From assembly GCF_001941845.1 (NCBI RefSeq), contig NZ_CP018870.1, positions 2,909,501 to 2,973,500 of the forward strand: a stretch of DNA of 64,000 nucleotides. The letters are read 5' to 3'. Source of the DNA: Streptomyces sp. TN58. GTDB taxonomy: Bacteria > Actinomycetota > Actinomycetes > Streptomycetales > Streptomycetaceae. The notes under the pieces were generated by a model that was not told where the DNA came from, did not search any database, and saw only the letters and a list, made by a program, of their open reading frames with translations. This document shows positions 50,397-58,292 of this stretch, piece by piece. A program made the translations under genes and the position numbers. Each line of letters opens with the position of its first letter. The first letter of the stretch is position 1.

Positions 50397-51233
50397 ATGG
50401 CACCAGCACTGTGCGCACTGCTCTTACTGGCCGCGCTGGCCGGCCCGCTCGCCCTGCGGCTGCGCCGCAGCCCGGCCTTCGTCACCGGCCGCGACGGCCG
50501 GCTCTCCACCTCCACGGCACTCGCCCTGGCGTGGACGGTGATCCTGGTCTGGCTCCTGCTCACCGTGCTCGGCTACGGCCTCACCGCGGGCGGCGGCGTG
50601 ACGTGGTTCGGCGGCACCGACGGCCCGCTGTCCCCGCTGACCACGGTCTACCTGCCCCTGCTCGGCGGCCCGTACCTGGCCCTGATCGCCGCCAAGACGG
50701 TGGTCGGCCTGCGCGTGGCGCACGGCACCCTGGCCAAACCGGCCGCCCCGCCCACCGCTTCGGGCCGCCGCCCGCTGCGGGAGCTCATCGCGAACGACAG
50801 CGGTCGCACCGACCTCGTCGACCTCCAGTACGTCACGCTCAACGCGGTCACGATGCTCTACGTCGTCCTCTTCTTCCTCGCCGACGTGGGCGCGGGCCTC
50901 CCCCGCCTGCCCGAGGAGATCTGGGCCCTGACCGGCGCCCCGGCGGGCGCCTACCTCGTCAACAAGATCGCCACCCGCCCCAACCCGGTGATCACCGCCG
51001 CCTCCGTCTCCGGCGACCACCTCACGGTGGAGGGCGGCGGCTTCGCCGACGCCCGCCTCACCGTCGACGGCACCCCGCTGGAGGCCCACCCCGACCCGGT
51101 GACCGGCACCCTGACGGCCACCCTGCCGCCCTCGGCGACACCGCCCTTCACGGTGGTGGCCACGTCCCGCGGCCTGCGCAGCGACCCGTACCGCTACGAG
51201 GCCCCCACCCTCCCGGCCCAGCAGCGCCGGTGA
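50397..51233 (+). CDS. Membrane protein with IPT/TIG-like C-terminal domain, contains a TTA codon
   Basis: A 278-residue protein. Hydrophobic segments lie at about 2-20, 44-64, 82-104 and 147-167. The C-terminal part (about 198-270) is beta-rich with ITAASVSGDHLTVEGGGF, resembling an IPT/TIG fold. Codon 10 is TTA (50424-50426), the only in-frame UUA codon I found in any accepted gene here, so expression should depend on bldA. ATG 50397 follows GGGGGG at about 4 bases. No known family is recognised. It lies 76 bp after the MFS gene and may share its transcript. Confidence 0.78.
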   Translation: MAPALCALLLLAALAGPLALRLRRSPAFVTGRDGRLSTSTALALAWTVILVWLLLTVLGYGLTAGGGVTWFGGTDGPLSPLTTVYLPLLGGPYLALIAAKTVVGLRVAHGTLAKPAAPPTASGRRPLRELIANDSGRTDLVDLQYVTLNAVTMLYVVLFFLADVGAGLPRLPEEIWALTGAPAGAYLVNKIATRPNPVITAASVSGDHLTVEGGGFADARLTVDGTPLEAHPDPVTGTLTATLPPSATPPFTVVATSRGLRSDPYRYEAPTLPAQQRR

Positions 51234-51516
51234 CGACGCCGGGCAGCGCGGGAGCGCTGCGCTCCGCGGTGGCGGCTGGGAAACCTGCTCTACCGATCGG
51301 CCGACCCGGGACGGGGGCGGGGACGGGGTGGGTGCTGTCCGGGACGTAGAACGTGATGTGTTGGCGCGGCAGGAGCCCGTACGGACCACTCCGGCCAAGG
51401 CGCCACAAATCATGCAGTCCCGGCCGGGACCCACGCCGGCACCGGCCCACCACCGACCGCCCGGCCGGGGCACCGGGCACCGTCAGGCCCGCCCGGCCAG
51501 GGCAACGGCAGGCGCG

Positions 51517-52389
51517 TCAGCCCTCCGCAGGAGCACGGCCCGTCAGCGTGGAGAGGCTGGCCTTCACATGGGCCATGTGCGCCCGCATCTCCTCCTGCGC
51601 CGCCTCGTGCTCCCGCAGCACCCGCTCCGTCTCCCGGCCGATCCGCTCCTGCGCGACCCTCGCCTGTGCCACCAGCTCCGCGGCCCGCGCCTCCGCGTCC
51701 TCCTGACCGTGCCGCGCGGCCTCCTCCGCCTCCGCGTGGCCCCGCCGCGCCTCCGCCAGCCGGGCCTGCGCGGCCCGCTCCGACTCCGCGTGCCGTGCGT
51801 CCGCCTCCGCCTCCCGCGCCGCCAGCTCCCGGCCCGCCGCCTCCCAGCGCTCGCTCTGCTCCCGCTCCCGCTGCACCCGCGCCGCTTCCGCCTGCCGCCT
51901 CACCTTCGCCAGTACCGCCGCCGCGTCCGCCCGCCAGGCGGCGGCGTCCTGGCGCGCCCCGGCCCGCAGTTCGTCCGCTTCCCGCTCCGCCCGCGCCAGC
52001 CCCTGCCGGGCCCGTACCTCGGTCTGCTCCCGCACCGCCTCCGCGTCGCCGCGCGCCAGTTCCGCCACCCGCTCGGCCCGCGCCCCGGCCGCGTCCAGCG
52101 CCGCGGCCGCGTCCGCCCGCGCCTCCGCCCGTACGGAGGCCGCCTCCTCCTCCGCCAGCACCAGGATCCGGCGGGCCCGTTCGCCCAGTTCGTCGTACGT
52201 CTGCGGGGCGAGCGCGGCCACCGCCTCCCGCAGCCGGTCCGCCTCCGCCTCCATCTGCCTGGCCAGGACCGTCAGCCGCGCCACCCGCTCCCAAGCCTCG
52301 TCACGGCTACCGGAGAGCCGGGCGAGATACCGGTCGACCTCTTCGATGCGGTAGCCACGACCGCGCACGGTCGCAAAGGGTGCACTCAT
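51517..52389 (-). CDS. FilP-like coiled-coil cytoskeletal protein
   Basis: A 290-residue protein, nearly all Ala/Glu/Arg-rich coiled coil (about 25-280). A short DivIVA-like N-terminal motif, RGRGYRIEEVDRYLARLSGS, is followed by heptads; the end MAHVKASLSTLTG matches the FilP C-terminal pattern. The segment YDELGERARRILVLAEEEA also recalls FilP of S. coelicolor, an intermediate-filament-like protein that stiffens hyphae. These are often misannotated as cellulose-binding proteins. It is a FilP paralogue rather than certainly FilP itself. The start at 52389 has a weak ribosome-binding site. Confidence 0.83.
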   Translation of the reverse strand: MSAPFATVRGRGYRIEEVDRYLARLSGSRDEAWERVARLTVLARQMEAEADRLREAVAALAPQTYDELGERARRILVLAEEEAASVRAEARADAAAALDAAGARAERVAELARGDAEAVREQTEVRARQGLARAEREADELRAGARQDAAAWRADAAAVLAKVRRQAEAARVQREREQSERWEAAGRELAAREAEADARHAESERAAQARLAEARRGHAEAEEAARHGQEDAEARAAELVAQARVAQERIGRETERVLREHEAAQEEMRAHMAHVKASLSTLTGRAPAEG

Positions 52390-52454
52390 CCTGGATGCGC
52401 CTCTCTCGCGGGGATTCCCGTCAAGGATGCGCCATTTGCTCCCTGAAGCCCGAA

Positions 52455-52495
52455 TGGCCGGGCCGAGACCCCCTCCGAGGGTCCCGACCCGGCCA
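52455..52495 (-). terminator. Terminator of the deaminase/SUKH-4 gene
   Basis: TGGCCGGG (52455-52462) pairs with CCCGGCCA (52488-52495), with an inner GACCC/GGGTC stem. It is 36 bases past the stop of the gene at 52531 and before the FilP-like gene. Confidence 0.75.
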
Positions 52496-52530
52496 CTCAC
52501 GCTCACACCGGCACCGCTGTCAGACGGACC

Positions 52531-55173
52531 TCACAGCAGCCCGTCCCACATCTGCTCCAGCAGCACCGACCACCAGCTCTCCGGCGACGACAGCGCGGCA
52601 CTGTCCAGCCCCGCCAGATTCGCCTGGAAGTCGACGGTCCAGCGGCCCGCCTGCTCCGGCGTCAGATGCTGGCGCAGCCGCCACATGTGGCCCAGCATCG
52701 CCAGCGAGCGGACGAACTGCGGCAGGCTCGAATTCACGAACTGCGGCGGCACCGGGGCGCCGCCCGGACCGCCCTCCACCGGCACCGCGACGATGTGCGC
52801 GGTCCCGTACTGCACGCACAGCGCCTTGCCGAAGTCGCTGCCGATCACGAGGTACGAGCCCGCGTCCGACGCCGGCTGCACCTGCCGCTGCGCCGCCAGC
52901 TCGGCCAGCGTCGGCACCGGCTGTCCCGGCACCGCCTGCGCCCAGAAGAACGGCCCGAAATCGACCGGCAGGCCCGCCCACATCAGCGTCTGCGCCACGA
53001 TCTCCGGCACGCCCTGACGGGAGACCGCCCGCTGGTCGAACCGGAACACGCCCTGCGGACCGAACGCCGCCGCCAGCTCCTGCCCGATGGCGTCCAGCGG
53101 GATCGCCGGCTGCAGCGGAACCTGCGGCAGCGGCGCCCGTACCGGCGCGGGGCGTGCCGGACCGTCGGCGACCTGGTGCAGCTCGCCCTGATGGGTGAGC
53201 AGGTGCCGCATGCCCTGCTGCCGGCCCGCGTGGTCCTGCCCGTACGGGGCCACGCTGGTGATCCGCACCTGCGGCCACGTCTCCCGGATCATCCGGGCGC
53301 AGTAACCGCCGGGCAGCTCACAGGACTCCAGCTCCGTGTGCAGCTCCAGCACCTGCTGCGGCGGCACGTTCATCGCGCGCAGCTCGTAGAGGATCTGCCA
53401 TTCCGGGTGCGGGGTACCGGGCGCCGAGCGGCGGATGAGCTGCTGCTCGGAGCCGTCGGGAGCGCGGTAGCGCAGCACGGCCTGGTAGCCGGGGCCGACC
53501 GTGGGCGCACCGGTCGGGGCCTGCGGCTGCGCCGCGGGCCCGCCGGGCGGCGGTCCGGGAGGACCGGGAGGCTGCGGCACGCCGGGACCCGCGAGCATCG
53601 TCGCGGCATGGTCGAGCCCGCCGCCGGGGGCGCCGGGGGCACTCGGCGGACCGGGGGGCTGGGGTACGCCGGGAGTCGCGAGCATCGTCGCGGCGTGATG
53701 GGCACCGCCGCCGGGGGCCCCGGGCGGGCCGGGCGGGCCGGGCGGCTGCGGAGCACCGGCCCCGGGGGCACCGGGCGGACCCGGAGGGGCCGGCGGCTGA
53801 CCCGTCACAGCCGGACCCGCCAGCATCGTCGCGGCATGGTCCAGCCCACGACCCAGCGACCCAGGAGCCCCCGGCGGACCGGGAGGCGCAGGCGGCTGAC
53901 CCGGACCACCGGCACCCGGAGCACCGGGCGGACCCGGAGGCGCCGGCGGCTGACCCGTCACAGCCGGACCCGCCAGCATCGTCGCGGCATGGTCCAGCCC
54001 ACGACCCAGCGACCCAGGAGCCCCCGGCGGACCGGGAGGCGCAGGCGGCTGACCCGGACCACCGGCACCCGGAGCACCGGGCGGACCCGGAGGCGCCGGC
54101 GGCTGACCCGTCACAGCCGGACCCGCCAGCATCGTCGCGGCATGGTCCAGCCCACGACCCAGCGACCCAGGAGCCCCCGGCGCACCCGGCGCGCCGGGAG
54201 GGCCGGGCGGCGTCGACGGCTGCCCCGCAGCCGGAGTACCGGCGGAACCGGGCCGCGAGACCTGGGCCTTGCTCGTCGGCGCGTCCGCGATGTCCTGCGG
54301 CGAGGACCCCAGCGCGGGCACGATCGCGGTCCGCGGCAGCTGGCTGCCGCCCGGCATCAGCGTCGTCTTCGCCTCGGAGGCCACACCGGAGGACGGCGGT
54401 GCGTCCTCCAGGTCCGACCCGGACAGCGGCGGCGCGAACACGGTCGCGGGCAGCGGCACGGACGCGTCGTCGGTGCCGGAGTTCACATCGGTCCCCGCCC
54501 ACGGCGTGGCCCCCGTCGGCACCGCGGCGGCAGGGGTCACCGGAACGCCGTCGTTGGCCGTCGGCTCGTAGGGGATCTCACCACCGCGCCGCAGCGGCAC
54601 CGCGTCCGCGGCACCCGGTACGGCGGCGGGAGCATCGGCGGAACCGGACTCCGCCGAAGCCGAACCCGAAGCCGAACCCGAAGCCGCTTCCGAGACCGCC
54701 TCCGACCGCGACTCCGACCCCGACCCCGACCCCGGCTCCGCGTGGGCGTCCGCCTCAAGGGCCGGCGCCGGGGCCGCAGCGGCCGGCGCGCCCGGGATCC
54801 CCGCCCGGTCGGCCGCCTCCTGCAGCCACTCCGGCGGACTCAGCATGAACGAGGTCTGCTCCGAGTCGATCCGCGGCGGCGGAACGGAGGCCTGCGCGGC
54901 CGGCGCCGCGGCCGCGGCCCCGTACTCCTCCTCGTACCGGCGGATCACCTCACCCACCGGCAGCCCCGGCCACAGCGTCACCTCGCCGCTGTCCCGGGCG
55001 ATGACCAGCCGCTGCCGGCCGCCTCCCGACACCGGACCCGCCGCCCGGTCCTCCGCCCACACCACGAACCCGAGCCCGAACTCCCGTACGCGCACCTCCC
55101 GGTGCTGGTACGCGGGCACGTCCCCGTTGATCCACTCCTCGGCGCGCTCCTGCGCCTGCGCAAACGTCACCAT
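52531..55173 (-). CDS. YrhB/Imm35 - Pro/Gly-rich repeat - deaminase-like - SUKH-4 fusion protein
   Basis: An 880-residue multidomain protein. Residues 1-90 match the YrhB/Imm35 immunity domain (FAQAQERAEEWINGD, then GEVTLWPGLPVGEVIRRYE). Residues about 90-530 are disordered, rich in Pro/Gly/Ala, with five copies of an HAATML motif in near-perfect repeats. Residues about 545-665 look like a toxin-type nucleotide deaminase, with HTELESC and PGGYC (His612, Glu614, Cys618, Cys625). Residues about 690-860 match SUKH-4. No signal peptide or membrane segment. ATG 55173 has GAGGGGTG upstream; the upstream SUKH gene ends 7 bp earlier. The deaminase family name is inference from motif spacing. Confidence 0.8.
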   Translation of the reverse strand: MVTFAQAQERAEEWINGDVPAYQHREVRVREFGLGFVVWAEDRAAGPVSGGGRQRLVIARDSGEVTLWPGLPVGEVIRRYEEEYGAAAAAPAAQASVPPPRIDSEQTSFMLSPPEWLQEAADRAGIPGAPAAAAPAPALEADAHAEPGSGSGSESRSEAVSEAASGSASGSASAESGSADAPAAVPGAADAVPLRRGGEIPYEPTANDGVPVTPAAAVPTGATPWAGTDVNSGTDDASVPLPATVFAPPLSGSDLEDAPPSSGVASEAKTTLMPGGSQLPRTAIVPALGSSPQDIADAPTSKAQVSRPGSAGTPAAGQPSTPPGPPGAPGAPGAPGSLGRGLDHAATMLAGPAVTGQPPAPPGPPGAPGAGGPGQPPAPPGPPGAPGSLGRGLDHAATMLAGPAVTGQPPAPPGPPGAPGAGGPGQPPAPPGPPGAPGSLGRGLDHAATMLAGPAVTGQPPAPPGPPGAPGAGAPQPPGPPGPPGAPGGGAHHAATMLATPGVPQPPGPPSAPGAPGGGLDHAATMLAGPGVPQPPGPPGPPPGGPAAQPQAPTGAPTVGPGYQAVLRYRAPDGSEQQLIRRSAPGTPHPEWQILYELRAMNVPPQQVLELHTELESCELPGGYCARMIRETWPQVRITSVAPYGQDHAGRQQGMRHLLTHQGELHQVADGPARPAPVRAPLPQVPLQPAIPLDAIGQELAAAFGPQGVFRFDQRAVSRQGVPEIVAQTLMWAGLPVDFGPFFWAQAVPGQPVPTLAELAAQRQVQPASDAGSYLVIGSDFGKALCVQYGTAHIVAVPVEGGPGGAPVPPQFVNSSLPQFVRSLAMLGHMWRLRQHLTPEQAGRWTVDFQANLAGLDSAALSSPESWWSVLLEQMWDGLL
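53760..54190 (-). repeat. 153-bp in-frame tandem repeat within the fusion gene
   Basis: About 2.9 near-identical copies, with unit boundaries marked by ACGACCCAGCGACCC at 53848, 54001 and 54154. Each unit encodes 51 residues with LGRGLDHAATMLAGPAVTG and collagen-like PPAPPGPPGAPG tracts. Two diverged shorter copies lie at about 53580-53700. The near identity points to recent expansion or gene conversion. Confidence 0.9.
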
Positions 55174-55180
55174 CGCGCCG

Positions 55181-56176
55181 TCACCCCTCATCCGAACCGG
55201 TACGCGCCACCGGAACCGAACGTGCGAATCCGCCGTCCACCATCAGACCGGCCACCGTCTCCAGTTCCGGCGGGTTACCCGCCAACCGCTCCAGGAAGGA
55301 GTCGAAATCACCGCCGCACGGCAGCAACAGCCGCTCCACGCGCTCCTGCACCGACCATCCGTCCTGGTCGCGTGCGTCGTCGTACGGGGAGAACCACACC
55401 GATCCGATGCCCTCGCCCCTCACCTTCAGGGCGAGCAGCCCGCCCTGTGCGAAGGCCACGCACAGGTAGTCCTTCGTGAGGTGGTCGCGCAGGCACTTGT
55501 TGACGTACACCAGGTCATTGATCGCGGCCTCCTCACGCACCGTGAAGAAAGGCTGGTCGACCAGTACGCCCAGATCCACGTCCAGGCCCGCGCCGACCGG
55601 CGCGCAGCCGCCCGCGGCCTTCAGGAACGAGCGGTACGCCTCGGGCAGCCGGTAGCCGAGGTCCTCCTCGACCCCCTGCACCTGCTCCTCGCCGACCGAC
55701 ACCACCGACTTCGGCAGCCCCAGGTGTACGGGGCGCACCTCCTGCAACGGCCGCGTCCCGCGCTTCTCGTGGTCGACCGACGTCGTCACCAGACCCGCGT
55801 GATGCCGCAGCAGCGCCTTCACCTCGACCGGCACCAGCTCCATGCGCCGCGAACCCGCCACGTGGTGCCAGGTCCAGCCGTGCGGCGTGGCCACCGGCCC
55901 GACCGTGTCCCACAGCTCGTGCCCGGCGGCCTTCATCGCCGCGTTCGCGGACACGTAGTCCGTCAGCCGCAACTCGTCCACGCCGAAGCCCTCGGGCGGT
56001 TCGGCGATCTCCACCGCCGCACGCGCGTAGGCGGAGAAGTCCGGATACCCGTCGCCGTCCATCCGCACTCCGTGGGGATGCCGAGCGGCCCGGACCGGGT
56101 CCGGGAAATGCACGACCTGCCCCGAGTAAGCGGCGTTGGGTGGCGCGGCCTGCTGCCCGAGCCGACCTGTCGTCAT
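55181..56176 (-). CDS. WHH-type HNH nuclease-like domain fused to SUKH-1 (SMI1/KNR4)
   Basis: A 331-residue protein. Residues about 20-130 resemble a WHH-clade HNH/EndoVII toxin nuclease: GHELWDTVGPVATPHGWTWH and the following H (Trp103, His104, His105), then RMELVPVEV and HHAG. In the usual pattern a His follows the ELVP-EV segment; here it is Lys120, with His125 and His126 nearby, so activity is doubtful. Residues about 163-315 are SUKH-1, with EEDLGYRLPEAYRSFLKAAG and SVWFSPYDD. A nuclease toxin fold and its typical immunity fold thus share one chain. No secretion signal. Same operon as the downstream deaminase/SUKH-4 gene, divergent from the YwqJ pair. Confidence 0.8.
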   Translation of the reverse strand: MTTGRLGQQAAPPNAAYSGQVVHFPDPVRAARHPHGVRMDGDGYPDFSAYARAAVEIAEPPEGFGVDELRLTDYVSANAAMKAAGHELWDTVGPVATPHGWTWHHVAGSRRMELVPVEVKALLRHHAGLVTTSVDHEKRGTRPLQEVRPVHLGLPKSVVSVGEEQVQGVEEDLGYRLPEAYRSFLKAAGGCAPVGAGLDVDLGVLVDQPFFTVREEAAINDLVYVNKCLRDHLTKDYLCVAFAQGGLLALKVRGEGIGSVWFSPYDDARDQDGWSVQERVERLLLPCGGDFDSFLERLAGNPPELETVAGLMVDGGFARSVPVARTGSDEG

Positions 56177-56406
56177 GGCGGTAGCCCCCTGCTGGATCTG
56201 GCTGGTTCACCACAGCCTATGCGCTGGGGCAAGAGGCTCCTCCGCCCGCGACCCGCACACCAGCCCGAGGGCCAGGAACATCCGAATTGATACGAAAATT
56301 CGACCCCGCTTCCGTATGACAGATGACATTTGGCAGGCTGTCCCCGCAGCACGGGGGCGTGCGCGAAAGCGGTCACCACCGCCGCCACGGGAGGGAAAGC
56401 GCGACC

Positions 56407-56967
56407 ATGCAGAACACGGCAACACGTACGGATCCGGGCGACGGCACCGCCGGAGCGGCCGGCACACCCGCCGAGACGGGCGGCCCCGCCGGCGACCCAC
56501 GCCTGCGCTGGAGCAGCGGTGACGGCCGGCCCACCCCACCCGTCCTGCGCTTCCGCCGGGACGGCATCCTGCCCACCGTGGCCGCCGCCCTCTCCGTACG
56601 CGGCGAGACCCTGACCGGGACCGCCGGCAAGGCCGACCAGCCGCCCGTGCTCCACCCCCTCGTCCAGGACTTCCTGGACACCCTCACCAGCGGCCAGCGC
56701 GAACGTTTCACCGGCCGATGTCCCGAGGCGATACTGCTCTCGCGCCACCTCGCCGCCGTCGAGGGCGCCCGCTCCCGGCGGGCCTCCCGCAAACCCCTCT
56801 CGCCCAGCGAGGCCCGCCGCTCCCTCAAACACGCGAAGATCACCGCCCGGCGCATCCGCGAGGACGGCGACCCCCTCCACGGCAGCTACGCGCCCCCCTG
56901 CCGCTCCTGCGACGCCCTCCTCGCCCACTTCGGCGTACGCTCCGTCGACCTCACCCCAGCCGAGTAG
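56407..56967 (+). CDS. YwqJ-related putative deaminase
   Basis: A 186-residue protein. The C-terminal half has the YwqJ-type deaminase pattern: GRCPEAILLSRHL (Cys105-x-Glu107), a variable helix, then TARRIREDGDPLHGSYAPPC and RSCDALLAHFGV (PCxxC zinc motif at Cys165 and Cys168). YwqJ-type deaminases were described as toxin domains of polymorphic toxin systems. The first 50 residues are low-complexity, with no signal peptide or export domain. ATG 56407 follows GGGAGGG at about 11 bases. The next gene, a SUKH-3 protein, starts 2 bp after its stop, as expected for a toxin-immunity pair. Confidence 0.85.
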   Translation: MQNTATRTDPGDGTAGAAGTPAETGGPAGDPRLRWSSGDGRPTPPVLRFRRDGILPTVAAALSVRGETLTGTAGKADQPPVLHPLVQDFLDTLTSGQRERFTGRCPEAILLSRHLAAVEGARSRRASRKPLSPSEARRSLKHAKITARRIREDGDPLHGSYAPPCRSCDALLAHFGVRSVDLTPAE

Positions 56968-56969
56968 CC

Positions 56970-57500
56970 ATGACGACCACCTCCGCCTCCTACGACCGCT
57001 CCTCCACCACCCGCTTCCCCGTCGCGGTGGACTCCGCGCTGCGGACCGCCGGGTGGGAACCCGGCCGCTGGGACATCAAGCAGGCCGAGTACTGGGCCGA
57101 CGCCCTGCGGGACCACACCACCCCCGGCGGCCACCGGCACACGGTCTTCCCCGCCGCCGTCGAGGCCTGGGCCGAGTTCGGCGGCCTGACCGTCACCGCC
57201 CCCGGGCCGGGCCGCCAGATCGCCCCGGTCCCCGTGCGCATCGACCCCCTCACCGGCCTCCACCTCGCGCGCACCTTCGCCGACCTGGGACGGGCCCTGT
57301 CCACGGAGCTGTGCCCGCTCGGGGTCGAGGCCGACGGCGGGTCCCACCTCGCCCTCGACCGCGAGGGCCGGGTCTACGGCATCGACCACACGGGTGACTG
57401 GTACCTCGGGGCCACGGTGGACGAAGCCCTCACCCTGCTGCTGACCGGGCTGCAGCCGACCCGCCTCTCGCCTCCGGCGGGGGTGGCGGTCTCGGGGTAG
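56970..57500 (+). CDS. SUKH-3 immunity-family protein
   Basis: A 176-residue protein matching SUKH-3: WEPGRWDIKQAEYWADAL, FPAAVEAWAEFGGLTV, PVRIDPLTG, LGRALSTELCPLGVEADG and the LALDREGRVYGIDHTGDWYLG block ending with a TVDEALTLLLTG helix. It probably neutralises the deaminase encoded just upstream. ATG 56970 follows the deaminase stop by 2 bases and has no good site of its own, so it is translationally coupled. Its last residues, PPAGVAVSG, and the TAG stop are formed by the start of the 72-bp intergenic repeat, so the original C-terminus may have been shorter. Confidence 0.85.
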   Translation: MTTTSASYDRSSTTRFPVAVDSALRTAGWEPGRWDIKQAEYWADALRDHTTPGGHRHTVFPAAVEAWAEFGGLTVTAPGPGRQIAPVPVRIDPLTGLHLARTFADLGRALSTELCPLGVEADGGSHLALDREGRVYGIDHTGDWYLGATVDEALTLLLTGLQPTRLSPPAGVAVSG

Positions 57501-57725
57501 CCCCGGGCCGTTCCGCTCCCGCGGGGGTGGCGGTTTCGGGCGTCGGCCCGGGCCGGTGGTGCTGGGGCTCTGCCCCAGACCCTTCCGCTCCCGCGGGGGT
57601 GGCGGTTTCGGGGTAGCCCCCGGGCCGGTGCTGCTGGGGCTCTGCCCCAGACCCTTCCGCTCCCGCGGGGGTGCGGTTTCGGGGTAGCCCCCGGGCCGGT
57701 GGTGCTGGGGCTCTGCCCCAGACCC
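57481..57725. repeat. 72-bp tandem repeat array
   Basis: Units begin with TTCCGCTCCCGCGGGGGTGG at 57511, 57583 and 57655 (the last lacks one G). Each ends near GGGGCTCTGCCCCAGACCC. A partial unit forms the 3' end of the SUKH-3 gene. The array leads into the dispersed palindrome half at 57723-57749. Confidence 0.9.
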
Positions 57726-58290
57726 CGCGCCTCAATCGCCGGCGGGGCTTAGGTGGTGTGGGGCGGTGCCCCGCCGGAATGTCTCCTCGGCTCGCGCGGT
57801 ACTGCATATCTCGGAGGCGGGCCGGTGGTGCGCGCTCGTCCTGCGGGGACACTCCACCGTGTCCCCACCCCACGGTGTGGCTCCGCCAGTACTCGGTAGC
57901 CGCCGAGGGGGCTTTGGGGACACCCCCTCGTCGCGGTTGGAGCGGGGACGGGGAGGGGTGTCCCCGCAGGACGAGGCGTCACCGCCGGGCACCGTGGTGA
58001 TCGCTCGCGCTCGCCGAGCCGAGGAGACACCCCTGCCCGGCCCCGCGACCGCCCGCACCACACCAGCCCCGCCGGCGCTTGAGGCGCGGGGCCTGGGGCA
58101 GAGCCCCAGCACCACCGGCCCGGGGGCCACCCCCAAACCGCCACCCCCGCGGAAGCGAAAGGGCGCGGGCCCTGGGGCAGAGCCCCAGCACACGGCCCGG
58201 GGCCACCCCCAAACCGCCACCCCCGCGGGAGCGGAAGGGCCCCAGCACACCGGCCCCGGGCCGCGCCCGAACCGCCTCCCCCGCGGGAGC
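57511..58290. repeat. Large nested inverted repeat filling the gap before the histidine kinase
   Basis: The tandem array at 57511-57722 is mirrored in reverse at 58092-58290. Inside, 57723-57749 and 58065-58091 are inverted at 26 of 27 bases. Further in are TGTCTCCTCGGCTCG (57780-57794) with its complement (58015-58029), and GTCCTGCGGGGACAC (57838-57852) with its complement (57958-57972). The gap therefore has hierarchical dyad symmetry. No gene is visible in it. Confidence 0.88.
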
Positions 58291-58292
58291 CC

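Noticed and set aside
53580..54190. Regular repeats considered as a CRISPR array.
   Set aside because: There are no unique spacers. Units are adjacent, in frame and encode a collagen-like linker.
57511..58290. 72-bp repeats considered as CRISPR or a replication origin.
   Set aside because: No spacers and no DnaA-box pattern. The symmetry fits palindromic element accumulation.
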